Positions 34,579-43,641 of a stretch of DNA of 64,000 nucleotides are shown one piece after another. The first letter of the stretch is position 1; each line of letters opens with the position of its first letter. This DNA is from Chryseobacterium sp. SC28 (GTDB taxonomy: Bacteria > Bacteroidota > Bacteroidia > Flavobacteriales > Weeksellaceae), in assembly GCF_003932955.1 (NCBI RefSeq), contig NZ_QOVY01000008.1, positions 46,131-110,130 on the forward strand. The letters run 5' to 3'. The notes beneath the pieces were generated by a model. That model ran no database searches. It worked only from the letters and a program-made list of their open reading frames with translations, and had not been told where the DNA came from. The position numbers and the translations under genes are program-made.

Positions 34579-35451
34579 ATGTCAGTATTAGTAAACAAAG
34601 ATTCTAAAGTTATCGTACAAGGATTTACCGGAAACGAAGGTACTTTCCACGCAGGACAAATGATCGAATATGGAACCAACGTTGTAGGCGGTGTCACCCC
34701 CGGAAAGGGAGGTTCCGAACACCTTGGGAAACCGGTATTCAATTCGGTTGCAGAAGCGGTGGAAAAAGCAGGAGCCAATGTGAGTATTATTTTCGTTCCG
34801 CCTGCCTTTGCCGCCGATGCTGTGATGGAGGCTGCCGAAGCCGGTATCAAAGTTATTGTATGTATCACAGAAGGGATTCCGGTTGCTGATATGGTGAAAG
34901 TAAAAGATTATATCCAAGACAGAGATTGCCGCTTAATCGGACCAAACTGTCCAGGCATCATCACGTCCGACGAAGCTAAGATTGGTATTATGCCGGGATT
35001 CGTTTTCCAAAAAGGAAAAGTAGGGATCGTTTCAAAATCCGGAACTTTGACCTACGAAGCTGCAGATCAGGTCGTGAAAGCAGGTTTCGGAGTTTCTACT
35101 GCCATTGGAATTGGTGGAGATCCCATCATCGGAACCACGACAAAAGAAGCTTTGGAATTATTCATCAACGATCCTGAGACAGAGGCCGTGGTAATGATTG
35201 GCGAAATTGGCGGATCCTTGGAAGCAGAAGCTGCAAGATGGTACAAAGCCAGCGGTTCAAAAAAACCAGTAGTAGGCTTTATCGCTGGACAGACTGCACC
35301 AAAAGGTAGGACGATGGGTCACGCCGGCGCCATCGTGGGCGGTGCAGATGATACCGCTCAGGCAAAAATGGCTATTATGAGAGAAAATGGGATTCACGTG
35401 GTAGATTCTCCGGCTGAGATTGGGATGACAGTTGCAAAAGTCTTATCATAA
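34579..35451 (+). CDS. sucD: Succinyl-CoA synthetase, alpha subunit
   Basis: A 290-residue subunit of the TCA-cycle enzyme that interconverts succinyl-CoA and succinate with nucleotide phosphorylation. CoA-binding N-terminal domain with [12 protein letters not shown] and [14 protein letters not shown]; the phosphorylated His248 lies in [30 protein letters not shown] and [10 protein letters not shown] are family signatures. No sucC (beta subunit) is adjacent, so the subunits are encoded apart. It has its own promoter box and is followed after 20 bases by a barrel protein. Confidence 0.96.
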   Translation: MSVLVNKDSKVIVQGFTGNEGTFHAGQMIEYGTNVVGGVTPGKGGSEHLGKPVFNSVAEAVEKAGANVSIIFVPPAFAADAVMEAAEAGIKVIVCITEGIPVADMVKVKDYIQDRDCRLIGPNCPGIITSDEAKIGIMPGFVFQKGKVGIVSKSGTLTYEAADQVVKAGFGVSTAIGIGGDPIIGTTTKEALELFINDPETEAVVMIGEIGGSLEAEAARWYKASGSKKPVVGFIAGQTAPKGRTMGHAGAIVGGADDTAQAKMAIMRENGIHVVDSPAEIGMTVAKVLS

Positions 35452-35471
35452 TTATCCCAATCAACACACAA

Positions 35472-36131
35472 ATGAAAAAAATTTTATTCGGCTCCTTATG
35501 TCTGTTTTCTTCTCTGTCATACGCCCAGATCGACTTCTGGTCAACGGAATTTGGCGTGGTTGCAGGAGGCACCTACTCCAAAGTACGGAATGCGCACAAT
35601 CCCTCCGGTAGCAGGATATCTGTACTTGGAGGCTTCGTAGTGCAAGTACCGATTGGAGCAAGTGATCAATTCTATCTTCAGGCAGAGGCCTTATATCTGG
35701 GTGCGGGAGAGGCCGGCGATAGAGATTATGAAGATTCCAAAGACTGGGATCATGCGGTTTACGCAAACAATTACGTGAGTATTCCGCTTAATTTCAAAGC
35801 CTATTTTTCCGAAGCTGAAACCGAATTCTTTGGACTTATTGGTCCGAGATTCAATTTTTTGATCGATCAGAAAATTGAGAATCCGGTAAAAGAATCTTAT
35901 AAATCTGATACTTATGGAAAAGCCAATTCCTTTAATTTTGGATTGGGTTTGGGCGTCGGTTTCAGTTACCTGCGTCAGCTGGAGATCGCGCTGAAATATG
36001 ATATTGGATTATCCGACACTTATCCTGATCTCAAAAATTCGCCGGAAGAGATTGCAACTATGGATCCTGGTGTGGCCAAGAAAAAATCGGAACAGATACT
36101 CAGTTTGGGATTAACCTATTTCTTCAAATAA
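35472..36131 (+). CDS. Predicted outer-membrane beta-barrel protein
   Basis: A 219-residue protein with signal peptide 1-19 (LSYAQ). Alternating hydrophobic strands and aromatic ends (QFYLQAEALYLGAG, FGLGLGVGFSYLRQLEIALKYDIGLSD, ILSLGLTYFFK) and a C-terminal Phe-Lys suggest an eight-strand PorT/OmpA-like barrel. Such small barrels in Bacteroidota are often annotated only as porin-family proteins. It follows sucD by 20 bases without its own promoter box, but a functional link is unlikely. Confidence 0.75.
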   Translation: MKKILFGSLCLFSSLSYAQIDFWSTEFGVVAGGTYSKVRNAHNPSGSRISVLGGFVVQVPIGASDQFYLQAEALYLGAGEAGDRDYEDSKDWDHAVYANNYVSIPLNFKAYFSEAETEFFGLIGPRFNFLIDQKIENPVKESYKSDTYGKANSFNFGLGLGVGFSYLRQLEIALKYDIGLSDTYPDLKNSPEEIATMDPGVAKKKSEQILSLGLTYFFK

Positions 36132-36139
36132 AAAAAATA

Positions 36140-36165
36140 GGCTGTGAAAATTTCGCAGCCTTTTG
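36140..36165. terminator. Bidirectional terminator between the barrel gene and recA
   Basis: A 10-bp stem GGCTGTGAAA/TTTCGCAGCC (one G-T pair) flanked by A-rich and T-rich runs, between convergent stop codons. Confidence 0.75.
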
Positions 36166-36170
36166 TTTTC

Positions 36171-37172
36171 TTATTTATTCTTGATGATTTCTCTTATTTT
36201 GCCCTCGATCTCATCTGCCAATTCCGGATTATCTTTCAAGACATCTTTCACGGCATCACGGCCTTGTCCCAGTTTTGTGTCTTCGTAGCTGAACCAAGAG
36301 CCACTTTTTTTGACGACGCTCATTTCTACCGCTGCATCCAGGATTTCTCCCGTTTTTGAGATGCCTTCTCCATACATAATGTCAAATTCTGCCTGTTTGA
36401 AGGGCGGAGCCACTTTGTTTTTTACAATTTTTACTTTCACACGGCTACCCACGGCTTCGTCGCCATTTTTGATCGGGGCGCTTGCCTTTCTAATGTCAAT
36501 TCTTACCGAGGCATAGAATTTAAGCGCATTACCGCCGGTGGTGGTTTCAGGATTTCCGAACATTACCCCGATTTTTTCGCGAAGTTGATTGATAAAAATC
36601 ACAGTGCATTTCGTTCTCGAAATAGAACCCGTCAGTTTTCTAAGGGCTTGAGACATTAGTCTCGCGTGCAATCCCATTTTGGAATCTCCCATTTCGCCTT
36701 CTATTTCCGCTTTTGGCGTCAACGCGGCTACGGAATCGATCACGACAATATCGATGGCGCCGGAGCGGATCAAATTGTCTGCAATCTCCAATGCCTGCTC
36801 GCCGTTATCAGGCTGAGAAATAATCAGGTTTTCCAGATCCACACCCAGTTTTGCGGCATAGCTCCTGTCGAAAGCGTGCTCTGCATCTATGAAAGCAGCG
36901 ATGCCGCCCGTTTTTTGAGCTTCCGCAATGGCATGTAAAGTTAAGGTAGTTTTTCCGGAAGATTCGGGGCCGTAGATTTCTATCACTCTTCCTCTTGGAT
37001 ATCCGCCGACGCCCAATGCCAAGTCGATGCCCAATGATCCGGACGGAATGACTTCTATGGTATGATCCACCGAATCCTCGCCCAAGGTCATCACGGTGCC
37101 TTTCCCGTAGGTTTTATCTAGTTTTTCCAGCACCAGTTGCAGTGCTTTTTTCTTATCTTCAGTCGTGCTCAT
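36171..37172 (-). CDS. recA: Recombinase RecA
   Basis: A 333-residue DNA recombinase. Walker A is GPESSGKT (68-75), followed by the conserved [44 protein letters not shown] and [21 protein letters not shown] (L2 region). It ends with an acidic/basic tail ([17 protein letters not shown]). The length is normal. It stands alone, with its own promoter box and a terminator. No LexA-type operator was recognised upstream. Confidence 0.98.
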   Translation of the reverse strand: MSTTEDKKKALQLVLEKLDKTYGKGTVMTLGEDSVDHTIEVIPSGSLGIDLALGVGGYPRGRVIEIYGPESSGKTTLTLHAIAEAQKTGGIAAFIDAEHAFDRSYAAKLGVDLENLIISQPDNGEQALEIADNLIRSGAIDIVVIDSVAALTPKAEIEGEMGDSKMGLHARLMSQALRKLTGSISRTKCTVIFINQLREKIGVMFGNPETTTGGNALKFYASVRIDIRKASAPIKNGDEAVGSRVKVKIVKNKVAPPFKQAEFDIMYGEGISKTGEILDAAVEMSVVKKSGSWFSYEDTKLGQGRDAVKDVLKDNPELADEIEGKIREIIKNK

Positions 37173-37191
37173 TATTTAAAAAAATTATTCC

Positions 37192-37199
37192 CAAAAATA
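37192..37199 (-). promoter_or_regulatory. -7 box TATTTTTG for recA
   Basis: A minus-strand exact TAnnTTTG match, 19 bases before the recA ATG. Confidence 0.55.
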
Positions 37200-37418
37200 A
37201 TCATTTTAATTCTGAATAACTAATTTTTTATGGCATATAATAATCTAACGGTTTGAAAGTCGATAAGAGTAGATATTTTGCTTGTTAATTTATAAGTTCA
37301 AACACAGAAAGGTCTTTTTTAAGAAAAAAAAATCCTCGGAATGTGAGCGTTTTCCAATTTTTATAAAGTTTTGATTGGTAGATTCTTAGTGTGGTCGCAG
37401 AAACAGTTTTAGCTAAAA

Positions 37419-38726
37419 TCAGATTCTTTTGATATCTGCACCGATTGCTCTCAATCTTTCGTCGATTTTCTCGTAACCCCGGTCGATCTGTTCAATATTT
37501 TGGATCACAGATTTTCCTTCGGCCGAGAGGGCTGCGATTAATAAAGCATTTCCTGCTCGGATGTCTGGAGAAACCATCGTGGTTCCTCGCAGCGGTGTTT
37601 CCTGATTCATGCCGATAACCGTTGCGCGGTGAGGATCGCAAAGGATGATTTGCGCGCCCATATCGATGAGCTTATCGACGAAGAACAATCGGCTTTCGAA
37701 CATTTTCTGATGGATCAAGACGGAACCTTTAGCTTGCGTGGCCACCACTAAAATAATAGACAATAAATCCGGCGTGAATCCCGGCCAAGGTGCGTCGGAA
37801 ACCGTCAGGATAGATTTGTCTATGAATTTTTGAATTTTATAATTTTCCTGAGACGGTATATAAATATCATCGCCTCTATGCTCCAATTCTATTCCTAATT
37901 TCCGGAACGTGTTGGGAATTATACCGAGCTCGTTCCATTTTACATTTTTGATGGTAATTTCGGACTTTGTCATTGCGGCCAAACCAATCCACGACCCGAT
38001 TTCTACCATATCGGGAAGCATCGTATGCTCTGTTCCGTGCAGTTTGTCGACGCCTTCTATGGTCAGAAGGTTGGATCCGATTCCGGAAATGTTGGCGCCC
38101 ATTCTGTTCAGCATTCTGCAAAGTTGTTGAAGATAGGGTTCGCAGGCAGCGTTGTAGATTCTCGTTTTCCCTTTTGCCAAGACTGCTGCCATTACGATGT
38201 TTGCCGTTCCGGTGACCGACGCTTCTTCCAAAAGGATAAATTTGCCCACAAGTTCTTTTGCCCGCAACGAGTAGAATGCCTCGCCATCGTCGTAGGAGAA
38301 TTCTGCTCCTAGTTCTACGAATCCTTGGAAGTGCGTATCCAGACGCCTTCGTCCAATCTTGTCTCCGCCGGGTGTCGGCAAATAGGCTTCTCCAAACCTG
38401 GCCAGCATCGGACCCAAAATCATGACAGAGCCTCTGAGTTTGGCGCCGTCTCTTTTGAATTCCGGAGATTTTATATAATCGAAATTGACTTCTTCTGCTT
38501 GGAAGGTGAAATCGCCTTTACCGTTTTGGGTCACTTTCACATTGAAGTCTTGCAAGATTTCAATGAGCTTGTTGACATCCTTGATATCCGGAATATTTGT
38601 GATTCGTACCTTGTCTTCGGTAAGCAAAACGGCGCAAAGGATTTGTAAAGCTTCATTTTTAGCACCTTGAGGTGTGATCTCGCCGCTTAATTTTTTCCCT
38701 CCTCTTATTTCGAACGCTTCGCTCAT
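37419..38726 (-). CDS. murA: UDP-N-acetylglucosamine 1-carboxyvinyltransferase (Asp-type active site)
   Basis: A 435-residue enzyme for the first committed step of peptidoglycan synthesis (enolpyruvyl transfer from PEP to UDP-GlcNAc). Lys23-Asn24 of the GAKNEAL motif are present. The mobile loop reads TPGGDKIGRR, so Asp122 takes the place of the usual active-site cysteine (PGGCAIG in E. coli). Known Cys-to-Asp MurA enzymes, as in Mycobacterium and Chlamydia, are insensitive to fosfomycin. The rest is standard (KLRGSVMILGPMLARFG, SDAPWPGFTPDL). Its ATG overlaps the stop of the upstream DUF4290 gene (TAATG), which suggests coupled translation. Confidence 0.96.
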   Translation of the reverse strand: MSEAFEIRGGKKLSGEITPQGAKNEALQILCAVLLTEDKVRITNIPDIKDVNKLIEILQDFNVKVTQNGKGDFTFQAEEVNFDYIKSPEFKRDGAKLRGSVMILGPMLARFGEAYLPTPGGDKIGRRRLDTHFQGFVELGAEFSYDDGEAFYSLRAKELVGKFILLEEASVTGTANIVMAAVLAKGKTRIYNAACEPYLQQLCRMLNRMGANISGIGSNLLTIEGVDKLHGTEHTMLPDMVEIGSWIGLAAMTKSEITIKNVKWNELGIIPNTFRKLGIELEHRGDDIYIPSQENYKIQKFIDKSILTVSDAPWPGFTPDLLSIILVVATQAKGSVLIHQKMFESRLFFVDKLIDMGAQIILCDPHRATVIGMNQETPLRGTTMVSPDIRAGNALLIAALSAEGKSVIQNIEQIDRGYEKIDERLRAIGADIKRI

Positions 38727-39376
38727 TATTTTCTTTTATTTTTATGATTTTGGAAGTTGCTGCGCCCGTTGCCGTTTTGGTTCCGGCTGTTATTGTTATT
38801 ACGATTGTTGTTGTTTCTATTGGCGGCGTAGTAGATTTTGCTTCTTTCCAGAGATTCCAAGCTTGTAAGATCCAGCTTGTTGTCCGACAGTTCTTTCAAA
38901 TGGCGAAAGATGACGTCATCCTGCACGTGTTCTTTGTTGTACACGTTGTAAGACTTTTTCATATTGTTGGCTATCACATGGATCAAGGCTTCTTTTTCGT
39001 CGCCATCTTCCATAGCAATTGCTTTTTCTATCAATTGTAGAATACTTTTACCGTAGAATTTGTAAGCGTTGTCCAGCGATGGATAATCCATTTTCCGTGG
39101 TTTGGTGATAAGATCTTCGGCCGCAAGAACAGGATAAGGGGAGTCTACATCCAACTGATGATTGGCCATAATAAAAAGATGGTCCCACAGTTTGTGTTTA
39201 TAGTTTTCTTCATCGCGGAGATGGGGATTTCTCTGTCCCATAAACTCGATGATGGCGAGTGCCATTTCGTTGCGTTCTTCTTTGGTCTCGAGGGTTTTGC
39301 AATGTTCTACCAATTGCTGTATGTTGCGCCCGTATTCGGGCATTAGTAGTGGTGTTCTGTCGGTATTGTAATCCAT
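38726..39376 (-). CDS. DUF4290 family protein with Asn/Arg-rich tail
   Basis: A 216-residue protein of a Bacteroidota family without known function. The conserved part (1-180) begins MDYNTDRTPLLMPEYGRN and includes MALAIIEFMGQRNPHLRD and KLWDHLFIMANHQLD; it looks all-helical. The last 35 residues are low-complexity Asn, Arg, Gly and Lys (RNNNNRNNNNSRNQ), probably disordered and possibly RNA-binding. Start: the ATG at 39376 is preferred over an upstream in-frame Met at 39397, since a promoter box lies at 39384-39391. The stop overlaps the murA start by one base, a conserved-looking pairing. Confidence 0.85.
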   Translation of the reverse strand: MDYNTDRTPLLMPEYGRNIQQLVEHCKTLETKEERNEMALAIIEFMGQRNPHLRDEENYKHKLWDHLFIMANHQLDVDSPYPVLAAEDLITKPRKMDYPSLDNAYKFYGKSILQLIEKAIAMEDGDEKEALIHVIANNMKKSYNVYNKEHVQDDVIFRHLKELSDNKLDLTSLESLERSKIYYAANRNNNNRNNNNSRNQNGNGRSNFQNHKNKRK

Positions 39377-39383
39377 AATGGTG

Positions 39384-39391
39384 CAAATATA
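39384..39391 (-). promoter_or_regulatory. -7 box TATATTTG, 7 bases before the DUF4290 start
   Basis: A minus-strand exact TAnnTTTG match, seven bases from the ATG at 39376, implying a very short leader. It would drive DUF4290 and murA. Confidence 0.55.
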
Positions 39392-39505
39392 AAACATTTC
39401 GGCGTCAAAGTTTGAAATTCAAAATTGAGAGTTATTTTTTTTGATGAATAGGGTAGAACCGAACATCCTTTGGAGCGAACGGCTGATTTGGTTTTTATTC
39501 CTTTT

Positions 39506-39928
39506 TTATTCAATAAATTTTCTTCTTTGCTCCTCAGTCGGAAGCAGACATTGGGTGGCAGCCAGTTTTTTGCGGTGGCGCGAAACTAAATTGTAGAGCG
39601 CATTACCCAGAAAATTGGGAATCAATTGGCCGGCTTTTGCCAAAGAGTACAGACCTCCGATTTCTGTAAGGATTTTGATAATTGCCTGATATTTTGTCAA
39701 GTAAAAACGGCCGGGTTTCCATAGGTAGATCGTGTTGAACACTTGATTGGGAAGATTTCTTTCCTTTAAGAAGTGCTGACCAAATTCTGACTGCAAAGAC
39801 GAAAATAAAAACTTGTCCTTTTTATCTCGTTTTAAGATCCATTGCACCCAGTGATTGCAAAATCCACATTCGCCATCATAGAAAACGATGTATTTATTTT
39901 TGAAATCTGCTACATTTTCATTTATCAT
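39506..39928 (-). CDS. DCC family thiol-disulfide oxidoreductase (DUF393)
   Basis: A 140-residue DUF393/YuxK-like protein with the family start VFYDGECGFCNHWVQW; Cys21 and Cys24 form a thioredoxin-like CxxC. The rest matches the family (FLFSSLQSEFGQ, a hydrophobic segment around LYSLAKAGQLIPNFLGN). The redox partner is unknown. The start codon overlaps the end of the upstream haem-binding gene by four bases, so the pair is translationally coupled. Confidence 0.88.
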   Translation of the reverse strand: MINENVADFKNKYIVFYDGECGFCNHWVQWILKRDKKDKFLFSSLQSEFGQHFLKERNLPNQVFNTIYLWKPGRFYLTKYQAIIKILTEIGGLYSLAKAGQLIPNFLGNALYNLVSRHRKKLAATQCLLPTEEQRRKFIE

Positions 39929-40386
39929 AATGCATTGGCTTGCTGGATTTGTTTTTGAATTTTTCTGAAGTAATCTGCCAATTGTTTTCTTTGCTCATCG
40001 GTTAGTTTTGCATTGCTGTGAAGGATGGTGTAGCTTTCCAACGGCATTTCCTTTTGTTCAACGTTTTCGGCGGCTTCTTCCAGTTTATGGGCTTGACTTT
40101 TGGGTTCGTATGTTGCAAAGGTGGAGAAATTAAGTTCTACTCTGCCTTCGTCAATATGATTTTTGAGTAGCCATCCGATGGGCTGGATGTAGCTGTATGC
40201 CGGATATTTGGTTTCGTTGGAGTGGCAGTCGTAGCAAGAGGTTCTGATGAGCTTCGCAATGGGTTCTGGGGTGTTTTTTATCTTGATAAAATCCATTCCG
40301 ACGTTGGTGACCGGATTGTTTTTATCGATTGGGAAAAATTGAATCATGATAAAAGCAAGCAGTAAAATAATCAGTATTTTTTTCAT
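39925..40386 (-). CDS. Haem-binding domain protein, CxxCH
   Basis: A 153-residue protein with one N-terminal membrane anchor or signal (residues 4-20) and a single haem-attachment motif CYDCH (51-55), followed by SNETKYPAYSYIQPIGW. This is the haem-binding domain found in Bacteroidota membrane cytochromes. The remainder is helical and charged (EEAAENVEQKEMPLESYTILHSNAKLTDEQRKQLADY). Probably a c-type cytochrome facing the periplasm. It overlaps the DCC gene by four bases. Confidence 0.85.
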   Translation of the reverse strand: MKKILIILLLAFIMIQFFPIDKNNPVTNVGMDFIKIKNTPEPIAKLIRTSCYDCHSNETKYPAYSYIQPIGWLLKNHIDEGRVELNFSTFATYEPKSQAHKLEEAAENVEQKEMPLESYTILHSNAKLTDEQRKQLADYFRKIQKQIQQANAL

Positions 40387-40547
40387 AGTTTAAATTTTGA
40401 ACTAAGATAAAACAATTTTTTTCTTTATTAAATCTTTTGTTGGCTTCCTCAAAATATCGGTAAGTATTCAAAATCTAAAATTTCATCAATCGGCAATCAA
40501 TATTAAAACTGCTTGCATAAGCACTTTGCTTATTAATATTTATTCTC

Positions 40548-40555
40548 TACATTTG
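40548..40555 (+). promoter_or_regulatory. -7 box TACATTTG for the glycosyltransferase
   Basis: An exact TAnnTTTG match that lies downstream of the first in-frame ATG (40526) and 36 bases before the TTG at 40592, so it decides the start. Confidence 0.5.
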
Positions 40556-40591
40556 AAGAATAAAGCCATTATCATTAATCTTTTTTTTCAA

Positions 40592-41587
40592 TTGACATCA
40601 CTCTCCATTATCATTGCCATATTCAATAGAAAAGACGAACTGTTCGAGCTTCTCAATTCTCTTTCTCATCAGAGCGATAAGGATTTTGAGCTAATTATCG
40701 TAGACGACGGTTCCCGGATAGCGCTTCTTCCGACGGTGGAGTTATTCCAAGAGCAGATGGACATCAAATTCTTTCGAAAAGAAAATTCGGGTCCGGGACT
40801 TTCGCGAAATTATGGAGCTAAACGGGCGAAAAACGATTGGCTCGTGTTCTTGGATTCCGATGTCATCGTTGAGACAGATTACATTGAAAATATTAAGAAA
40901 AACCTTAGGGAAAATCCTTGCGATGCTTTTGGTGGTGCGGATAAAGCACATAAAGGTTTCAACCTGATGCAGAAGGCAATCTCCTACGCAATGACGTCGG
41001 TATTAACAACAGGGGGGATACGGGGAAACAGAAATGCGGTGACCAAATTCCAACCCAGAAGTTTTAATATGGGCGTCAACAAAGAAATTTTCCTGAAAGT
41101 TGGCGGCTTCTCCGACATGCGCATTGGCGAAGATCCGGATTTCTCGATGACGCTTTGGGAAAATGGCTACACAACCAAGTTTTACGACAATATCGGCGTC
41201 TATCACAAAAGGCGCGCCGACGTTGCGAAGTTCTCCAAGCAAGTCTATCAGTTCGGTTGTGCCAGGCCAATTCTTAACCAAAGGCATCCAAAATATACCA
41301 AACTGACTTTTTGGTTTCCAAGTGTTTTTCTCTTAGGATATTTGGTGGCGATTATTCATTACCTATTTTGGAACAGCGGCCTGCTTCTTACTTGTTACGG
41401 GCTGTACACGGTTCTCGTCTTTTTTCATGCTTTAATTGTGACCCGGAATATCAGCATTGCATCGATGGCGCTGATCTGCACATATATCCAGATGTTTTCC
41501 TACGGCTACGGTTTCCTGAAATCGTGGTTGAAGCTGAACATCCTGAAACAATCTCCAGAGGAAGCGTTCCCGAAACATTTTCGGTAA
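40592..41587 (+). CDS. Family 2 glycosyltransferase
   Basis: A GT-A-fold glycosyltransferase of 331 residues from the TTG at 40592. The domain starts directly with SLSIIIAIFNRKDEL, then DFELIIVDDGS, GPGLSRNYGAKRA, and the DxD metal site in FLDSDVIVETD. The acceptor-side motif is FNMGVNKEIFLKVGGFSDMRIGEDPDFS. Two or three membrane helices close the protein (about 250-310). An upstream ATG (40526) lies before the promoter box, so the TTG is preferred. Donor and product are unknown; envelope polysaccharide or glycolipid is likely for this architecture. Confidence 0.82.
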   Translation: MTSLSIIIAIFNRKDELFELLNSLSHQSDKDFELIIVDDGSRIALLPTVELFQEQMDIKFFRKENSGPGLSRNYGAKRAKNDWLVFLDSDVIVETDYIENIKKNLRENPCDAFGGADKAHKGFNLMQKAISYAMTSVLTTGGIRGNRNAVTKFQPRSFNMGVNKEIFLKVGGFSDMRIGEDPDFSMTLWENGYTTKFYDNIGVYHKRRADVAKFSKQVYQFGCARPILNQRHPKYTKLTFWFPSVFLLGYLVAIIHYLFWNSGLLLTCYGLYTVLVFFHALIVTRNISIASMALICTYIQMFSYGYGFLKSWLKLNILKQSPEEAFPKHFR

Positions 41588-41600
41588 TATAACACAAAAA

Positions 41601-41625
41601 AAGCTTCAGAATATGAAGCCTTTTG
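41601..41625. terminator. Bidirectional terminator
   Basis: A stem of about 8 bp (AAGCTTCA with TGAAGCCTT) flanked by an A run on the left and T run on the right, between the convergent glycosyltransferase and secreted-protein genes. Confidence 0.65.
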
Positions 41626-41661
41626 GAAAATAATATATAGAACCTTAGTTTTGGAAAACTA

Positions 41662-42255
41662 TTATTGCAGTGAAATCATCCTGCTGAAGCTGTCGCCATC
41701 TTTTTCCACATTGAAAACGTAAGTTTCAGAATTAGCAGGATTGAGGTCAAACGTAAGATCTATCAATCCGTTTACAGCCGGGGTACTTTTGCTGTAATAG
41801 ATGTTGTTTTCGGTATCATAGACGGAAACCACCACATCGCCCACTACATCTGTCATTTTCAGTTTTACGATATTTTTGTTGATGGTATATTCCGGTTTTG
41901 TGATCGCAGAAATCGGAGCATTATCCACTGTCACTTTATCCTCATTTACCACGATTTTATATTTTTCGATTCGGCTCTCCGATTCGGCCACCAAATAATA
42001 ATTTCCGCTTTCCAACCGGTTCAAATCATAAGACTTCTGAACCGAATTGCTTTTATAAATCACTTCGGAAAAGAGCTCCTCCTGCTTTTCATCATATAAA
42101 TAAAGCGATACATTTTTAGAATTGGACAGGCTGAAATTCAAGCTCTTACTATTTGCAGGATTGAAGGAAAGAGAAAAATCAACGTCTTTTGCTGCTGCGA
42201 TCCCTGAGATCAATAAAGCTCCGAGAAGGAAACTTAGTTTAATAAACTTTTTCAT
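41662..42255 (-). CDS. Secreted protein of unknown function, two beta-sandwich halves
   Basis: A 197-residue protein with signal peptide 1-22 (GIAAAKD). The mature protein seems to be two similar beta-rich halves: the first holds NFSLSNSKNVSLYLYDEKQEELFSE and SYDLNRLESGNYYLVAESES; the second holds VGDVVVSVYDTENNIYYSKS and IDLTFDLNPANSETYVFNVEKDG. Each resembles the strand pattern of type IX secretion C-terminal domains, but the protein ends in RMISLQ and has no clear targeting tail. No family is assigned. A promoter box lies 28 bases upstream. Confidence 0.75.
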   Translation of the reverse strand: MKKFIKLSFLLGALLISGIAAAKDVDFSLSFNPANSKSLNFSLSNSKNVSLYLYDEKQEELFSEVIYKSNSVQKSYDLNRLESGNYYLVAESESRIEKYKIVVNEDKVTVDNAPISAITKPEYTINKNIVKLKMTDVVGDVVVSVYDTENNIYYSKSTPAVNGLIDLTFDLNPANSETYVFNVEKDGDSFSRMISLQ

Positions 42256-42283
42256 AATATTTCTTTTTGATTATTGTATGAGG

Positions 42284-42291
42284 CAAATGTA
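42284..42291 (-). promoter_or_regulatory. -7 box TACATTTG for the secreted protein
   Basis: A minus-strand exact TAnnTTTG match, 28 bases before the ATG. Confidence 0.5.
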
Positions 42292-42392
42292 TAATGACCT
42301 GAACCTAATTAATACATTCTGATTTTCATAAATATGTGCTATATTAACATTAATAAAATATTAATTCCAACTTTAAGATAATATGGAATATA

Positions 42393-42414
42393 TAACTTTG
42401 TTTTTGTATTTTTG
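42393..42414 (+). promoter_or_regulatory. Two tandem -7 boxes upstream of the AraC-type regulator
   Basis: TAACTTTG (42393-42400) and TATTTTTG (42407-42414) both match TAnnTTTG. The second leaves an 85-base leader before the ATG at 42500. Only one may be used. Confidence 0.4.
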
Positions 42415-42499
42415 TTGTTTAAAAATCAAATAGTCCGGCAAAAGTATGAATCAATACTACTGCGATCATTTGATTGTAGAATAATAGGATCAAAACCCA

Positions 42500-43372
42500 A
42501 TGAAACATCACAGCCCTGCCTTCGAAGCGATAAAACCCAATATTGGAAGCAGTTTCACGTGTCTTCACTTTCTGAAAAACGAAAATATAAAATCTCATGT
42601 CTGGCATTACCATCCGGAGATAGAATTGGTTCTCGTTGGCGGCGGATCCGGAAAAAGGCAGATTGGGAGCAATATTTCTTACTTCTCCAATGGTGATCTG
42701 ATCCTGATCGGGAGCAACTTGCCCCATTGCGGCATGACAAATGAAAATACCAACAATGATTATGAAGTGGTAATTCAGTTTTCTCAGGATTTTCTTGGAA
42801 ACGAACTCTGGAATGCACCGGAAATGAACAGAATTTTCCAAATGTTGGAAACGGCTAAAAGCGGCATTGTTTTCGGGGAAACCGTAAAAAAAACTTTACA
42901 GCCTCAGATCGCGGGGCTTGCAAAATCTTCATCTCTCAACAAACTTTTAAAGTTAATCGACATCTTGGACAATCTCGCTCAGACCGATGATTTCAAAATA
43001 CTGAATGCGGGAAAATATTATCTCCAGACGCATAAAGAAGATAACGACAGAATCAATTTGATCTTCAATCACGTGAAAGACAACTTTCAAAATCAAATCA
43101 GTCTGGAGGACGTCGCGGATTTGGCAACGATGACGGTGCCGTCATTTTGCAGATATTTCAAAAAAATAACGAACAAAACATTCACGCAATTTGTGAATGA
43201 ATACCGCATCACGCATTCGCTAAAACTCTTAGCAGAACAACCTATGAGCATTTCGGAAATCTGCTTCGAAAGCGGATTCAACAATTTCAGTTATTTCAAC
43301 AAAACCTTTAAAGAACATACGCAAAAAAGCCCCTCGGAGTACAGAAAAGCGTTCAGCAATATAATGGTTTAG
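42500..43372 (+). CDS. AraC family transcriptional regulator with cupin domain
   Basis: A 290-residue regulator. The N-terminal cupin sensing domain has HYHPEIELVLVGGGSGKRQIG and GDLILIGSNLPHCG. The C-terminal AraC double helix-turn-helix covers about 180-285: ISLEDVADLATMTVPSFCRYFKK for the first, and MSISEICFESGFNNFSYFNKTFKE for the second, with the family end TQKSPSEYRKAF. Sugar- or metabolite-sensing regulators often have this form, but no effector or target is evident. The neighbours (secreted unknown, tRNA-Phe) do not form an obvious regulon. Confidence 0.9.
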   Translation: MKHHSPAFEAIKPNIGSSFTCLHFLKNENIKSHVWHYHPEIELVLVGGGSGKRQIGSNISYFSNGDLILIGSNLPHCGMTNENTNNDYEVVIQFSQDFLGNELWNAPEMNRIFQMLETAKSGIVFGETVKKTLQPQIAGLAKSSSLNKLLKLIDILDNLAQTDDFKILNAGKYYLQTHKEDNDRINLIFNHVKDNFQNQISLEDVADLATMTVPSFCRYFKKITNKTFTQFVNEYRITHSLKLLAEQPMSISEICFESGFNNFSYFNKTFKEHTQKSPSEYRKAFSNIMV

Positions 43373-43423
43373 CACGGCAAGTGCTGCACAAATCTGGGGC
43401 GAAAAACTGTTGTTACACAACAA

Positions 43424-43465
43424 CAAAAAAGCGTAAAGTACTGCTGCTTCACGCTTTGTTTTTAT
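43424..43465. terminator. Bidirectional terminator between the AraC gene and tRNA-Phe
   Basis: A stem of 11 positions with one mismatch (AAAGCGTAAAG with CTTCACGCTTT), with an A run on the left and a T-rich run on the right. Confidence 0.65.
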
Positions 43466-43470
43466 AAAAG

Positions 43471-43543
<73 letters not shown>

Positions 43544-43573
43544 ATCACTTAAAAGGTATTATTTTAAGTGGTG

Positions 43574-43581
43574 CAAAAATA
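43574..43581 (-). promoter_or_regulatory. -7 box TATTTTTG for tRNA-Phe
   Basis: A minus-strand exact TAnnTTTG match, 30 bases before the tRNA 5' end. Confidence 0.45.
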
Positions 43582-43641
43582 GAAGGTTTATCTCTATCTC
43601 GCAAGTAATTCTAAATATTTTTTTATCCGCAATGCTCAATT

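Noticed and set aside
40526..40591. ATG start for the glycosyltransferase at 40526
   Set aside because: It lies upstream of the -7 box at 40548, and the catalytic fold begins right after the TTG at 40592.
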